In this document: one piece after another, positions 11,607-23,407 of the stretch
Position numbering within the stretch: position 1 is the first letter of the stretch
Layout: each line of letters opens with the position of its first letter
Notes under the pieces: generated by a model
The model's input: the letters and a program-made list of their open reading frames with translations, nothing else
Databases searched by the model: none
Told to the model about the DNA's origin: nothing
Made by a program: the position numbers and the translations under genes
Source: Amaranthus tricolor
Taxonomy: Eukaryota; Streptophyta; Magnoliopsida; Caryophyllales; Amaranthaceae
Direction of reading: 5' to 3'
DNA: 64,000 bases
Assembly: GCF_026212465.1 (NCBI RefSeq)
Contig: NC_080050.1
Location: 171,501 to 235,500, forward strand

Positions 11607-12760
11607 TAGGCTGAGCTCATTGAAAAAATTTAATTCCAATTCATTATTGATATTTCTTTCACCTGCATTTCACTGAAGAAATGGATAAATAATGGCTGAT
11701 ATTGCCCAATTAGGTTATCCACAAACATGGAATTTCAATACTTGTTTGTGCAATAAGGTACGTTTCCCATTAAAGAAGTCTTTTTCCTGATTTAGCGATT
11801 TCAAGATCAAATCGAATAATGAAACTGTTGCAGCCAAGAAAAATTATATTTATAATCTTTGAATGGCTAAAGATTATAAATACAATTTTTCTTGGCTGCA
11901 ACAGGTTCCATTATTCGATTTGATCTTGAAACAGCTAAACCAGGAAAAGACTTCTATAATGGGAAACGCACCTTATTGCACAAATAGGTCTTGAAATTCC
12001 ATAGTTGTGGATAACCTAATTGGGCAATAACATTCCTTGGAGTTGGGGCGTATTAGAATGAACATCAGCCAATATTTATCCATTTCTTGAGTGAGATGCA
12101 GGAGAAAAAAATTTCAATAATAAATTGGTATTAGATTTTTTCAATAACCCTCTACCTATATTTATTCAAAGCAAAAATACGCTTTACACAATGAGCCTCT
12201 GCCTATATTTATATAGAAGTAAGAATACACTATACATAGGTATTTATAACAAACTATTACGTGTCATAAAAAAACGCCTATATTTATAACAATGCTAAAC
12301 ATCTCAATTTTGACCCGTTCCACATCATTATTTTTAGTTGAGGCGCACTATTTCTGGTGAGTTTAATTTTTAAAATACTTGATCCGTTGAGTCGATCCCA
12401 ACTCGGCTCATCATTTAGCATAACTTACTTTTTACTTAATGGAGGACAAAGAGTCCACCATGAGCCAACTATAACAGATTGTGTCAAAATAAACACCAAA
12501 CCCACCGAATCCATAAGCAACACAACAATATCCATCTCAGAAAAAATTCGGCAGCCAAAACTATACCAAATGGTTCGGGCTGATGCACCTAGCAATTAGT
12601 GGTTGGGGTCGGCTGATAGAAGGGCTAGATGCCAAGTTGGACAAAGTCAAAAGAGACTTACAAATTATGACTGAAATCAAATAAAATCAGCTAAATAATA
12701 TCAACAAATCCTAAGTTATTTTTTAACTATTACGATAATCATTCCAAGCCAAAATGTATC
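11607..12760. mobile_element. Foldback unit 2
   Basis: A short left arm (short-ORF block, +) meets its inverse around 11875 (GGCTAAAGATTATAAATAC). The right arm continues through the full outer segment to the TTATTTTTTAACTATTACGATAATC end. The short ORF is damaged in both arms. The unit directly follows RABA copy 1 and precedes RABA copy 2, making a tandem repeat of about 1.7 kb. Confidence 0.6.
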
Positions 12761-12799
12761 AAAATAGGAGATGAAGTTAATACTTTGCCTTTTCAAATT

Positions 12800-13316
12800 C
12801 CAGAATGCGGTTGGGCAAATATTTTGTAATTGAAGATTGATTGATGGTATTTTTTTTTATATTGTTGCAATTTAAGTTGGTTGCTATTTTAAATTTCATT
12901 CGCAATGGGATTCTAAATTTCTTTGTTTGGGGATTTTTGGAGGTTTTAATGATATACTATGCCTTTCAAATTCCAGAATGACATTGGGCAAAGATTTCGT
13001 AACTGAAGATTGTATGATGGTATTTTTTGATTTCGTTGCTATTTAATTTGGTTGCTATTTTTAATTTTCTTTCGGATGTAGATGATTTGTTGTGAGTTTT
13101 AATTGCTTTTGTAATCTTATTGCTTTCGAGATGTAGTAATTTATTGATTATATCCCCTTTGTCATGTTGTTAGATTAGAACATTTTGTTGTCAATAAGCT
13201 ATGGAAGCCGGTGAGGATGCTAATGGTTCAGCTATTCCAGTCGGTGAGAAGATAGATATCGGCAAAGAAGTGTCTGCTGTGACTAAAGGTGGTTGCTGCT
13301 CCAATTGAGTAAGGTA
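12800..13316 (+). pseudogene. Captured RABA/Rab11-like gene fragment, copy 2
   Basis: Same structure as copy 1. The open last exon is 13201-13308 (35 codons), ending KGGCCSN, with the GGCAAAGAAGTG version of the tail. One residue near the end reads Thr-Lys instead of Lys-Lys. The intron-like stretch upstream matches copy 1 closely. No GTPase core is present. Confidence 0.55.
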
Positions 13317-14545
13317 TAGGCTGAGGCTCATTGAAAAAGTCTAATTATAATTCATTTTTGATATTTCTTTCTCCTGCATATCACTGAAGAAATGGATAAA
13401 TATTGGCTGATGTTCATTCCAATACGCCCCAACTCCAAGGAATGGATTATTGCCCAATTAGGTTATCCACAGTCATGGAATTTCAGGCCTGTTTGTGCAA
13501 TAAGGTATGTTTTCCATTAAAGAAGTTTTTTTCTGGTTTAGCTGTTTCAAGATCAAATCGAATAATGGAACCTGTTGCAGCCAAGAAAAATTATATTTAT
13601 AATCTTTAGCCATTTAATGGAAATAATGAATGACTAAAGATTATAAATACAATTTTTCTTGGCTGCATAAGGTTCCATTATTAGTTTTGATCTTGAAATA
13701 GCTAAATCAGGAAAAAGACTTCTTTAATGGGAAACTTACCTTATTGCACAAACAAGTCTTGAAATTCCATGTTTGTGGATAACGTAATTGGACAATAACA
13801 TTTCTTGGAGTTGGGGCGTATTTGAATGAATATCAGCCAATATTTATCCATTTATTGAGTGAAATGCAAGAAATATCATTAATGAATCAGAATTAAATTT
13901 TTTCAAAAACCCTCAGCCTATATTTATTCAAAGCAAGAATACACTTTACACAATGAGCTTCCACCTATATTTATAGGGAAGCAAGAATACACTATACACA
14001 GGTATTTATAACAAACTGTTACGTGTCATAACAAACTCTTAATCCCAACAATTCTAAACATCTTAAAAGGGATAAACAGATCAATAAGAGTGCACAATTT
14101 TGACCCTTTCCACATCATTATTTTTAGTTGAGGCGCATTATTTCTGGTGAGTTTATTTTTTAAAATCCTTGATCCGTTGAGTCGATCTCAACCCGGCTCA
14201 TCATTTACCATAACTTACTTTTATACTTAATGGAGGACAAAGAGTCCACCATGAGCCAACTATTACAGATTGTGTCAAAATAAACACCAAACCCACCGAA
14301 TCCATAAGCAACACAACGATATCCATCTCAGAAAAAATTTAGCAACCAAAACTATACCAAATGGTCCGGTCTGATGCACCTAGCAATTAGTTTTCGGGGT
14401 CGTCTGATAGCAGAGCTAGATGCCAAGTTGGACAAATACAAAAGAGACTTACAGATTATGACTGAAATCAAACAAAATCTACTAAATATTATCAACAAAT
14501 CCTAATAGTTATTTTTTAACTATTAGGATAATCACTCCAAGTCAA
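13317..14545. mobile_element. Foldback unit 3
   Basis: The left short-ORF block (about 13320-13615) is mirrored from about 13625, followed by the full outer segment to 14540. In the left arm the short ORF is shifted by a one-base loss at AATTTCAGGCCTG. It is a direct tandem copy of unit 2. Confidence 0.6.
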
Positions 14546-15170
14546 AATGTATCAAATCATAGGCTAAAAAACTGTCAATTGACAGATATTGAAGGAGAGT
14601 AGCGATCAGTGACAAAGATTAAAAAATAATGCGACTGAATTTTCACAAACTCAAACAAAATCAGCCATTTATTATCAATAAATCCTAATAGTTATTTTTT
14701 GACTATTAGGAACTCCAAGTCCAAACGTATGAAATTATAGGCTAAAAAATTGTTTATTAACAGATATTAAAGGAGAGTGGCGATCAGTACTCATGAACTT
14801 CGACCGACTCTCCAAGCCTCATTCTAAGTCTTATTTTGTAAGGCATACAAAAGATTAAAAAAATTAAATTATGACTGAAATTTCACAAAATCAAACGAAA
14901 ACAACCAAATATTATCAACAAATCCCAATAGTTATTTTGAAACTATTAGGATTATCATTCCAAGCCCAAATGTATGAAAATCATAGACTAAAAAACTGTA
15001 TTGACAGATGTTAAAGGAGTGTGGCGATCGGTCCTCAAGAACTCCGACCGGCTCTCCAAGCCTCTTTCTATTTCTTATTTTGAAAAGTATATAAAAAAAA
15101 TAAAAAAATATGACTGAAATTTACCAAATCAGCCAAATACTATCAACAAATCCTAAGTTGAATAGAAGAA
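14490..15170. repeat. Tandem array of foldback-arm ends, about three units
   Basis: Units of roughly 180-240 bp repeat the arm end: AATAGTTATTTTxxxACTATTAGGA, then CTCCAAG(T/C)C, a TTGACAGATATTAAAGGAG-like stretch and GGCGATC(A/G)GT. Unit starts are near 14505, 14688 and 14930. The third runs into unrelated AT-rich sequence. An inverted relative lies at 29990-30230. Confidence 0.55.
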
Positions 15171-15830
15171 AAGTATAGAAACAAATGTATGAAATCATTT
15201 ACCGGAAGAATTTGGGATGAAGAGAAACGGCTCATGTAAAATGACAATATAGGTTTATGTAAACGGCTTATATAGTCAAATTTCTAGGGTTTATAGCATT
15301 ATATGTTGCTTATGTAAAATGGGCCGAAATTATTCATTGTACCAAATTTGATACACTTCATATACTAACACAAAAAAGTATTTTTTTTAAACGGTTTCAC
15401 TTAGACGATTTAATATAGGTTGGTCCAATTCTAATTTAAATAAAAAATTATTTATTAATTATTTCCTTTAAAAATGACGGTAGTTATTTGATAATTTAAG
15501 TTTACTTTGATTTAATTTTTACAAAATAAAAACGCTTTGGGCTACTTGTATGGGTCTGTTTCATCGTGAGACGCTTTCGCACAAGACTTAATAAAAGTTT
15601 CATAAATTTTTTTGTGAGACGATCTCGCAATGATAATATTTTTAATTGACTGACTCAATGTACATTTATAGTATAAGATTAATCACTTATAATCTTAAAG
15701 TGATAAATTAGAAAAATGAAGTGATTGTATGGATCTGTCTCATGATAGGATGGTCTCATACAAGATGAGTTGAAGATCTTTGCCACATTTTTATTTTGGG
15801 CACCCTAATTTTTATTTATTTTTTTTAAAA

Positions 15831-15833
<3 letters not shown>
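15171..15833. other. Intergenic, nothing recognised
   Basis: AT-rich sequence with a degenerate direct repeat of a GTGAGAC(G/C)-type phrase. No gene or RNA is supported. Confidence 0.4.
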
Positions 15834-15891
<58 letters not shown>

Positions 15892-15980
15892 TTTAAATAT
15901 TATTATTATTATTATTATTATTGTTATTATTATTATTGTTATTTTGAGTCCAGGGGCAAATAACAATAATCATAATAAAA

Positions 15981-16032
<52 letters not shown>

Positions 16033-16034
16033 TT
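15834..16034. repeat. (ATT)n microsatellite with inverted partner strand runs
   Basis: Long ATT runs at 15834-15930 and 15985-16032 are separated by a segment containing CCAGGGGCAAATAACAATAA. The same CCAGGGGCAAA phrase sits beside ATT runs at about 35600. Confidence 0.85.
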
Positions 16035-16220
16035 TAAATTACATTTTTAATGTGAAAAATTAAATTGATGACGATAATTATTTTTTAAAATCATAATACA
16101 TTTTTTATCTTAATATCAATGACACCGTACAGTGTATGAGATTCTATATAGTATTAAAGTAAAGACAATGTTAGGCATGTGAGAGTCACCCCAGAATTTC
16201 TCATGTGAGGCATAATAAGA
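16035..16220. repeat. Dispersed repeat, inverted copy at 28910-29120
   Basis: The stretch with AATGTGAAAAATTAAATTGA, a CACCGTACAGTGTATGAG-like part and CTCATGTGAGGCATAATAAG recurs in reverse complement at about 28910-29120. Both copies abut A/T trinucleotide arrays. No coding content. Confidence 0.6.
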
Positions 16221-17229
16221 TTTCATTATTTGATTTGATCTTGAGATAGCTAAACCAGAAAAGACTTCTTTAATGGGAAACGTACCTTATTGCACAAATA
16301 GGTCTTGAAATTCCATGTTTGTGGATAACCTAATTGGACAATAATCCCATCCTTAGAGTTGGGGCGTATTGGAATGAACATGAGCCAATATTTATTCATT
16401 TCTTCAGTGAAATGCAGGAGAAAGAAATATCAATAATGAATCGGGATTAGATTTTTTCAATGAGCCTCAACCTATACCTTACTCAATTGGAGCAGCAACC
16501 ACCTTTCTTCACAGCAGACACTTCTTTGCCGATATCTATCTTCTCACCGGCTGGAACAGCTGAACCATTAGCATCCTCACCGGCTTCCATAGCTTATTGA
16601 CAACAAAATGTTTTAATCTAACACATATCAACCAATGTAACAACCTGACAAAGGGGATAGAATCAATAAATTACTACATCTCAAAAGCAACAAGATTACA
16701 AAAGCAATTAAAACTCACAACAAATCATCTATATTCGAAAGAAAATTAAAAATAGCAACCAAATTAAATAGCAACGAAATCAAACCATGATACAATCTTC
16801 AATTACGGAATCTTTGCCCAACATCATTCTGGAATTTGAAAGGCATAGTATATCACTAAAACCTCCAAAATCCCCAAACAAAGAAACTTAAACCCATTGC
16901 GAATGAAATTTAAAATAGCAACCAAATTAAATAGCAGCAAAATCAAAAAAATACCATCATACAATTTTCAATTACAAAATATTTGCCCAACCGCATTATG
17001 GAATTTGTAAAGACAAAGTATTAACTTCATCTCCTATTTTGATACATTTTGGCTTGGAGTGATTATCGTAATAGTTAAAAAATAACTATTAGGATTTGTT
17101 GATAATATTTAGCTGATTTTGTTTGATTTCAGTCATAATATGTAAGTCTTTTTTGTCTGTCCAACTTGGCATCGAACCCTGCTATCAGCCAACCCCGACC
17201 ACTAATTGCTAGGTGCATCAGCCCGGACT
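16221..17229 (-). mobile_element. Inverted composite unit: short-ORF block, RABA fragment (copy 3), arm end
   Basis: Opposite in orientation to units 2-3. The short-ORF block (16221-16460) is followed by the RABA last exon at 16483-16590 (35 codons, ends GGCCSN), its intron to about 17000, and an arm end to 17229. The match to the arm stops abruptly after CATCAGCCCGGAC, where unrelated sequence begins. This copy shows that the block order (arm, RABA intron, RABA exon, short ORF) is a real repeating unit. Confidence 0.6.
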
Positions 17230-19426
17230 ATTAAAATCAACCGGACATAATCCAAAAGAGTCATGCTAACTAATCGTAATCTAATGCTTTATCAAATGGG
17301 AATAACTCCCACTTTCTACTATCAATAAATGCCTGGGATAGCAGAACGCCAAAACCCACTGAGCAACTCAAACAAAATACGAAATTCACCTATAAAAGAG
17401 TCATTCTAACTCCAAGTAAGACATAATCCAATTCTTAAATAAATAAGAGGATAGTCCCCGCCTTCTACTAACAATCTCATCATCTCAACTATTCTAGGCG
17501 CAAGGATTTCATAATCGGTAGCTCTTACACAAAGTGTACTCGCTAGTACCTCATGGTTTTGATACAATGCATATTATCACAATAAACAATAATGTCTTAA
17601 AGTAAATTGCATATAAGGGTTAGTTACTGTGTGTACGTACCTGTTAGCGTCATTGCACAACCAAACGTCACAAAAAAAATCACCCAACTAAAGTTCAACC
17701 TTTTTTTTTTTTTTTGAAACGGGCACCTATATAAATTAGGAGTAGAACTAATAAGCCTATTTGTCTCCATCTAAAAACATCTAGACACTTAAACAAGCTA
17801 TCATTCACCCATTCAAAGTAACTTCCAACTATTTGACGCATAATAAACCAATTCACATATTCAATCTATACTTGCTCATAAGTTATGACATTAATTCAAC
17901 AATCAAAGAAGCTTTCACATCCACTAAACCAATGATTAAATGAGCTTTCATAGCAACAAAGTGTACTTTATGATCATTTCTTTAAACCTATGAGACTTAA
18001 GTTATAAGACCACATCATCATGAAATGTCACAACTAATAACACTTGTACAACAACATTAATACTAATAATTTTTAACAATGTTGATGTTAGTGATAACCT
18101 CAAGTTGTGATATAATCTACTACAACATACAAAATTACTCGTGATGGCAAAGGGCATGAAAAGAAACACTTCCTCTAATAATTTGTGACAATAATGACAA
18201 CGATGGTTTCTACCTACTTCAACAATGATAGTATTCAACTCTAATAACCATGACCACACCACAACTAACTAACAATAATACTTAGTAATATAAACAACAT
18301 CCACCATCATCCTTATAATACAAGTGACAATTAACACCACTTTTTATCACTAATACTCTCAATTATAACAAGTATTATCACCTATTCACAATAAAATCAC
18401 ATTTTCAAAGCTTCTACAAATCTATGAAATTATAAAAACACCCTCAAAACAAAAACTAGTACAACTACCAACTAAATCTATCATAATCATAGCTAATACA
18501 GCTAGGCTTTAAAACAATTTGTGAAATTATCCAATCAATCATATCACCATTAACATATAACTTAAGAGTACATACCATTAAAATTTCATCCCTAAATTAA
18601 ACCCTAATCAATTCATTGTTGAAAGATAACCACTTTAATTATTAACCACAATAAGACTTAATAAAATCAATACATAATCAACCCAAAACTCATAAACTTG
18701 GTAAATTCTAATTAGAACAAGAAACTAATTAAATGGGGAAGTAAAGGATGGCTCACAAGGGTGAAACTAGGAGATGGACAAGGATGTAGGTGGTTTTTGT
18801 GGTGGTGGTGACTCACTGTGCGTAATGGGGGAGAAGGAGTCGCGTGGACTGTCCCCTGTTGGCGGCACAGCATCCGAGCTGCTGGTGGTGGGGAGATCTG
18901 CAGCTCGCTGCTGCCGTGAGGGAGAGAGACGCAACCTTCCTGTTGTTGGCTGCCGTGAGGGAGAAAAGACGCAGTCTTCCTGCTGCTGGCTGTTGTGAGG
19001 GAGGCTGGTGGTGCTGTTGGGAGGCTCCATACGTGAGTTTTGAGTGGGTATGGTGTCACAGGGAGAAGAGGAAGAGGGAGAGAGAAGGAGGAGATGAGGC
19101 GTGTGGTTCCTTGAAGGGTTTGGAAACCCTAACTCATTTTGTTATTTTTATTTATTTATTTTCTAGATTAACTTTCTCATAAAGCCCAACTTAGAAAAAC
19201 TTACATTTGTTTGTTCATATATTTTTAATACGATTATAATCATATAATTCGAACCTCTTTATTTTAGAAATCAAAATTTATTTTTTATATAAATGTGCTA
19301 ATATTTATATTCATATATGAAAGAAATCTACTAAAATTAACTTAAAATAATTAAATATAATTATAAAATCTCCAAAAGTTATTATAATATTAAATAATCA
19401 CATCATTAAAATCTCGAGGTGTTACA
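17230..19426 (-). mobile_element. Probable Ty3/gypsy LTR fragment
   Basis: On the minus strand it opens with TGTAACACCTCGAG at 19426, a start typical of plant gypsy LTRs. It continues into a CT-rich leader-like stretch (19130-18700) after AGGGTTTCC, then AT-rich sequence, and ends abruptly at the foldback junction (17229). No CA end or target duplication is found at the left, so it looks truncated. The overlapping ORFs at 18712-19182 on both strands are low-complexity and not believed. A 43-bp tandem repeat (GTGAGGGAGA...GACGCA) lies at about 18908-19002. Confidence 0.4.
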
Positions 19427-19429
19427 ATA

Positions 19430-20815
19430 TCTGTGGAACTTTTTTTTTAGGATTTTTCCTACTTTAATGCCTATAAATAATTTCATATAATTAATAATTT
19501 TATTTTTTTGCCTTTACCCTAAAAAATGTATTAAATTATATATTTTTTCTTTAAATTTGGGATAAATTATAAATTTTTTAATCGACTGAGTTGATGGCCG
19601 AAATCAATTATCAAAATAAATAAATAAATCTATGTTAATTCTTCAGTTTCTTCCTTGCAAATTACAAAACTCACTTCTAAACCATATACCAATATAAGTA
19701 GAAGAAAGATTTTTTTGTAATATGCAAGGTATTTCCTTTTTCTTTATCACGTTTTATTAGGGTTAAAATAATTAATTAGGGTTAAAGTTTTAAGGAATTT
19801 GATACGTTGTATTTGTAGATTGTATATATGAATATGATTTCAATTTCAACAATACTGTTTATATGAGTATTAGTTGCATTCAACAACTTTTTGTTAATTT
19901 TTTTTTTGAAATTTCACGTGGTAATCTTGAGGTTTTGGATTTTCCACGTGGTAATCAAAACTTTTGAAAAATCCATGCGATAACCCTGAGGTATATCGAA
20001 TTGTACCACCGTGAACTTTTTGGACAAAAAAACGTTAACAAACGTTAATTTCGAAACTTTAAGGCTGCTGTACGCCTATTTATTCGACTCACCGTTTCAA
20101 ATGCCATCAATTTCAATCTTTTCCCTCCAAAACATGAACCCTAACTCTACCATCTTTGAATTTGAGGTAAAAATATGATTTAGATGAAAGATGGTAGAGT
20201 TGGGGTTTATTTTTTGGGAAAAAGGTTGAAACTAATGGCATTTGAAATAGTGAATCACATAAATAGACTTACAACACCTTAAAGCTTTGAAATCACAGTT
20301 TGCTAACGCTTTTATGTGCAAAAAGGTTACGGTGGAACAATTTGGTAAATCTTAGGGTTACCATGTGAATTTTTGAAAAATTTTAATTACCATATGGAAA
20401 ATCCAAAACCTCAAAATTACCACATTTTTTTTATTGTCATAATCTATTATCGCTAATCATTTCCCATAAATACGGGGTTGTCGTGGAGATGGTTTGTGCT
20501 TCTACATTGCATTAGATGGCTTGTTCCGACAATGATATCTAATAACTTTATTATTAATTTTACTAATTTTTAGTGTCCCTTTCATAAATTATTATTTTAT
20601 AAAAATTAGAATTAGTTGTCTCATGAAAGTGTAGTTTGAATTAGGTAGATGACAATGCAATGCTAAATTGCTAATATACAATGGTATTACATAGCTTAGA
20701 ATTATTACAATGGTAAGCAACCTTAATAAATCCCTCTTAGGTGGGTTTGAAATGATGCATCATCAAAAAAAATGTATTTTTCTCGTTTTGTTAATATGTT
20801 TGTGATTATAATTAG
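19430..20815. repeat. Duplicated segment A, related to 25690-27240
   Basis: 19440-19860 matches 25690-26130, and 20430-20815 matches 26140-26420 and 27120-27240. Shared phrases include CCTACTTTAATGCCTA, TTAATTAGGGTTAAAGTTTT, ACATTGCATTAGATGGCTTG and ATGCATCATCAAAA. A MITE sits between the two halves only in this copy. A more decayed third copy is at 59940-60900. Confidence 0.6.
19908..20425. mobile_element. Foldback MITE, about 515 bp
   Basis: Near-complete inverted repeat. The left arm starts CACGTGGTAATCTTGAGG, holds TTTTGGATTTTCCA, and its centre flanks ATGATTTAGATG near 20175. The right arm ends CCTCAAAATTACCACA. Arm length is about 240 bp. The element interrupts duplicated segment A in a T-run; the matching site near 26130 lacks it. 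No ORF. Confidence 0.7.
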
Positions 20816-20957
20816 TGATGACAATGGGTCAGACTCAACTCGAATTATACATACTTCAAGTTTGCCCCGACTCGGACTCTCGGACTTCGGACCTCCAACG
20901 GAGTCAGATACGGAGTCGGATTATTATCGAACAATATTGTTGTGATATTGTACTAAT

Positions 20958-21320
20958 CACTACAACAAATTTAACTTTTTGGGACATTGGATTTAGTGAC
21001 ATTAAAAAATATCACTTATTCATATTTTTAATGTAATAATTATTGATTTTTATTTTAAGTTCCATCATAAAGTGATTTAGCGACACTTTATTTGGTCTTT
21101 AGTGGCATATGTAATTGTTACTATATTCTATAGTGAAATTTGTGAAAAATGTCACTAAATCCTATGTCGCAAGAAACTTTAGTGTGATTCTTTAATATGC
21201 TGCTAAAGAGTATTATTTTGTCACTCAATCCTCTATATATACTATTAGCAATTTGCAATAGTGACACTCAAATTAAATGTCGCTAAACATATCCCATGAA
21301 AAGCAAATTATGTTGTAGTA
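20958..21320. mobile_element. CACTA-type miniature element with AAT target duplication
   Basis: Starts CACTACAACAAATTTAACTT and ends AAGCAAATTATGTTGTAGTA, inverted ends of CACTA (En/Spm) type. The flanks are AAT on both sides (20955-20957 and 21321-21323), the 3-bp duplication expected. It is 363 bp, has no ORF, and has subterminal repeats of the AGTGACA/TGTCGCTAAA type. The last base is A rather than G, so the right end is slightly mutated. Confidence 0.8.
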
Positions 21321-21591
21321 AATGATTTTAAAGCATACAAAATTAACAAAATATATTTTTCAAATACAATTTAACAAAAAAATATGTACCTTGAATTCAA
21401 GTTTAACAAGAGAAATAGTCCCACTACTACTTTAACAAAATTTTCTCGCATTTTGATTTGTCGTATTTTATTTCTCTCGAATTAGTCACGTCTAGAGTTT
21501 TAAAAAGGAAACAAAAATTTGGTGTAAAAGTCAAATTCAACGTCAGATTTCCTTCAGGGTCAGAGTCGGATCGGAGTGTCGGATTTTTAAT

Positions 21592-21900
21592 AAAGTCCGA
21601 CTAAAGCTCGAAGAAAAATTGAATAGGAAGAAAAGTGAATTGTAAGAAAACAGCAAAAGAGAAATGATAACAGTGCCAATCTTAAAGAAGCATGAAAACA
21701 CCTACAAAGCTTGAAGGGCTTAAATTTGTACAAAGTCAGAAGAAAATCAACATACTTGATTGTTGAAAAGTAAAGGAAGACAGAGAGAAGAGGTAGAACA
21801 AAATGAAATTCAGTAAATTAAGAAACTGCTAAAATGAAAAGACTTACCTGTTAATCCATTCTAGTACCCTCTCTTTAGCCATTCCAACATTTTGGTATTG
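21592..21900 (-). pseudogene. Duplicate of the first exon region of the H2A-like gene
   Basis: Closely matches 25095-25420. The minus strand has an ATG at about 21882 opening a short segment MAKERVLEWINR followed by a GTAAG donor. It is the diverged counterpart of the MAEERVPES start at 25412. Downstream exons are not present at this locus. Confidence 0.5.
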
Positions 21901-23205
21901 TAAAATGAAAAACTAATGTAAAAATTATAGGAAATGGTTTTTGAATAGGGAAGTACCGGCTCAAAAGAAGGTGTTTACACTTCAATATTCCTGCGCCATT
22001 CATAAGAGTACTGCACTTTATGTTCCTCAAAAGAGTCATTGTTCTTTAATCATGCATTGATGTCCTATCTTAGTTTTACTTGGAAAGAAATATCCCTTCA
22101 ATAAAATTGGATTTCTAGCCTATCTACGCATCAGAGTATACAGTTCTGCACCGAGGAACAGAGGAACATGAAGTATATACAACTGCATTTTATTTGGCAA
22201 GACCTGCACAAGGCCTTTAATAGCCCCTAATATAAAAATGATGATATAATTCCTTTCAGTCTGGTGTAAAAAGAAACATTTTAAAGTTTCATATGGCTAC
22301 CACAGTTCTAAGGTAAACTCTTATTCTTCTCAGGCATCTGACTAAGTGCACTTCCATTATGCAGAGTGTAAAAATTCAGCAACATATGGAATCAATTTCA
22401 TGATCCAAAGCCAACAATGTGAAAGATCGTTGGTAACAAAGTTCATAGTTATATTTGGCCTTATCTATTACTAATCAACATTTGAAAAAATCAATTCCAA
22501 TGATAGTTTTAGACTTTTAGCTACCCATTCAGTTTCACAATTCTTGTAAGACCCTAACAAAAAACAGCCACCATTGGCCAAATTGGTTGGTAGCAAAGTT
22601 TTGCTAAGGTAAGATTTTTTGTTTGTTTCATTAAATTCATAATACTCGTCAAATTACATTACATAACAATGAATTTTCGAATAACCAACATTAATTTATA
22701 TAACAGATAGTCCTAACTCATCAAATTAATAAATTAAATTCGTAGATGCAATACAATAAGAGTGTTTGGTTTAATCAAAATAAAGGAAAACATGGAGACA
22801 ACAAAAGAAGAATAAAGCAATATGAGGGAAGGGGTGAACCAACATTATGAACTACTTAAAAAAGCACCAATCTGCCTCAGTACGCAATAAATTCACAAGA
22901 CACCAATACTCCAAATGCCTTACGCAGTCTCAAATTCACCTATTAGAACATGTACACTAAATTCACACGGTCACAAAATTACTAATTGGATTCACAAAAT
23001 TACAGTCTCAACAATAAGCAAAAGCATATAATGCTAGGGAGCTTGGCATGTTTTAAAGTAGGAGATCCCTAAAACAATTAAATGATATTGCTAAAGAACC
23101 TTACATAGCAAAGTAAAAAACCCTTTTAAAAACAACTTGAAGTTCCCAAAACACATTTAAAAAATAAAGATCGAAAATTCACACAATGACAACGGTCATT
23201 CTCAC
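21901..23205. other. Intergenic or intronic, nothing recognised
   Basis: AT-rich. It lies downstream (minus strand) of the CIR1-like exon and could hold its lost 3' exons, but no open segment with homology was found on either strand. Confidence 0.35.
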
Positions 23206-23407
23206 CTCACTTGAATCAATGTGTGCCATGATAACTGTCAGGGGGTCATCTCTCTTCAGACTAGTCTCGTCATTTGGCATTATAGCATCTTTTAATGGAC
23301 ATTAACGATCTCCACTTTGATGCCCAAAGTTACCACATCTTACACACTTAACGTTGCGCACTTCTACGGCAAATGGCTTAACCCTATCAGTAACACGAGT
23401 CTCCGGC
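23206..23407 (-). pseudogene. CIR1-like zinc-knuckle exon with an internal stop
   Basis: The exon is bounded by an acceptor (TTCTAG before 23407) and a donor (GTGAG after 23206). It reads a basic stretch, then VKCVRCGNFGHQSGDR, a TAA, then CPLKDAIMPND and LKRDDPLTVIMAH. The CxxCxxxGH knuckle followed by CPLKDAI and LKRDDPL matches, as I recall the family, the plant proteins related to human CIR1 (corepressor interacting with RBPJ). The stop falls where Glu precedes the last Cys of the knuckle (a GAA to TAA change would explain it). No other exon of such a gene is visible, so this is a relic. Confidence 0.5.

Noticed and set aside
14490..15170. Regularly spaced repeats considered as a CRISPR-like array
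   Set aside because: Plant nuclear DNA; the units are whole-arm copies without unique spacers.
18712..19182. Overlapping ORFs on both strands in a GC-rich patch
   Set aside because: Tandem repeats and CT-rich leader sequence of a probable LTR; no domain and no splice support.
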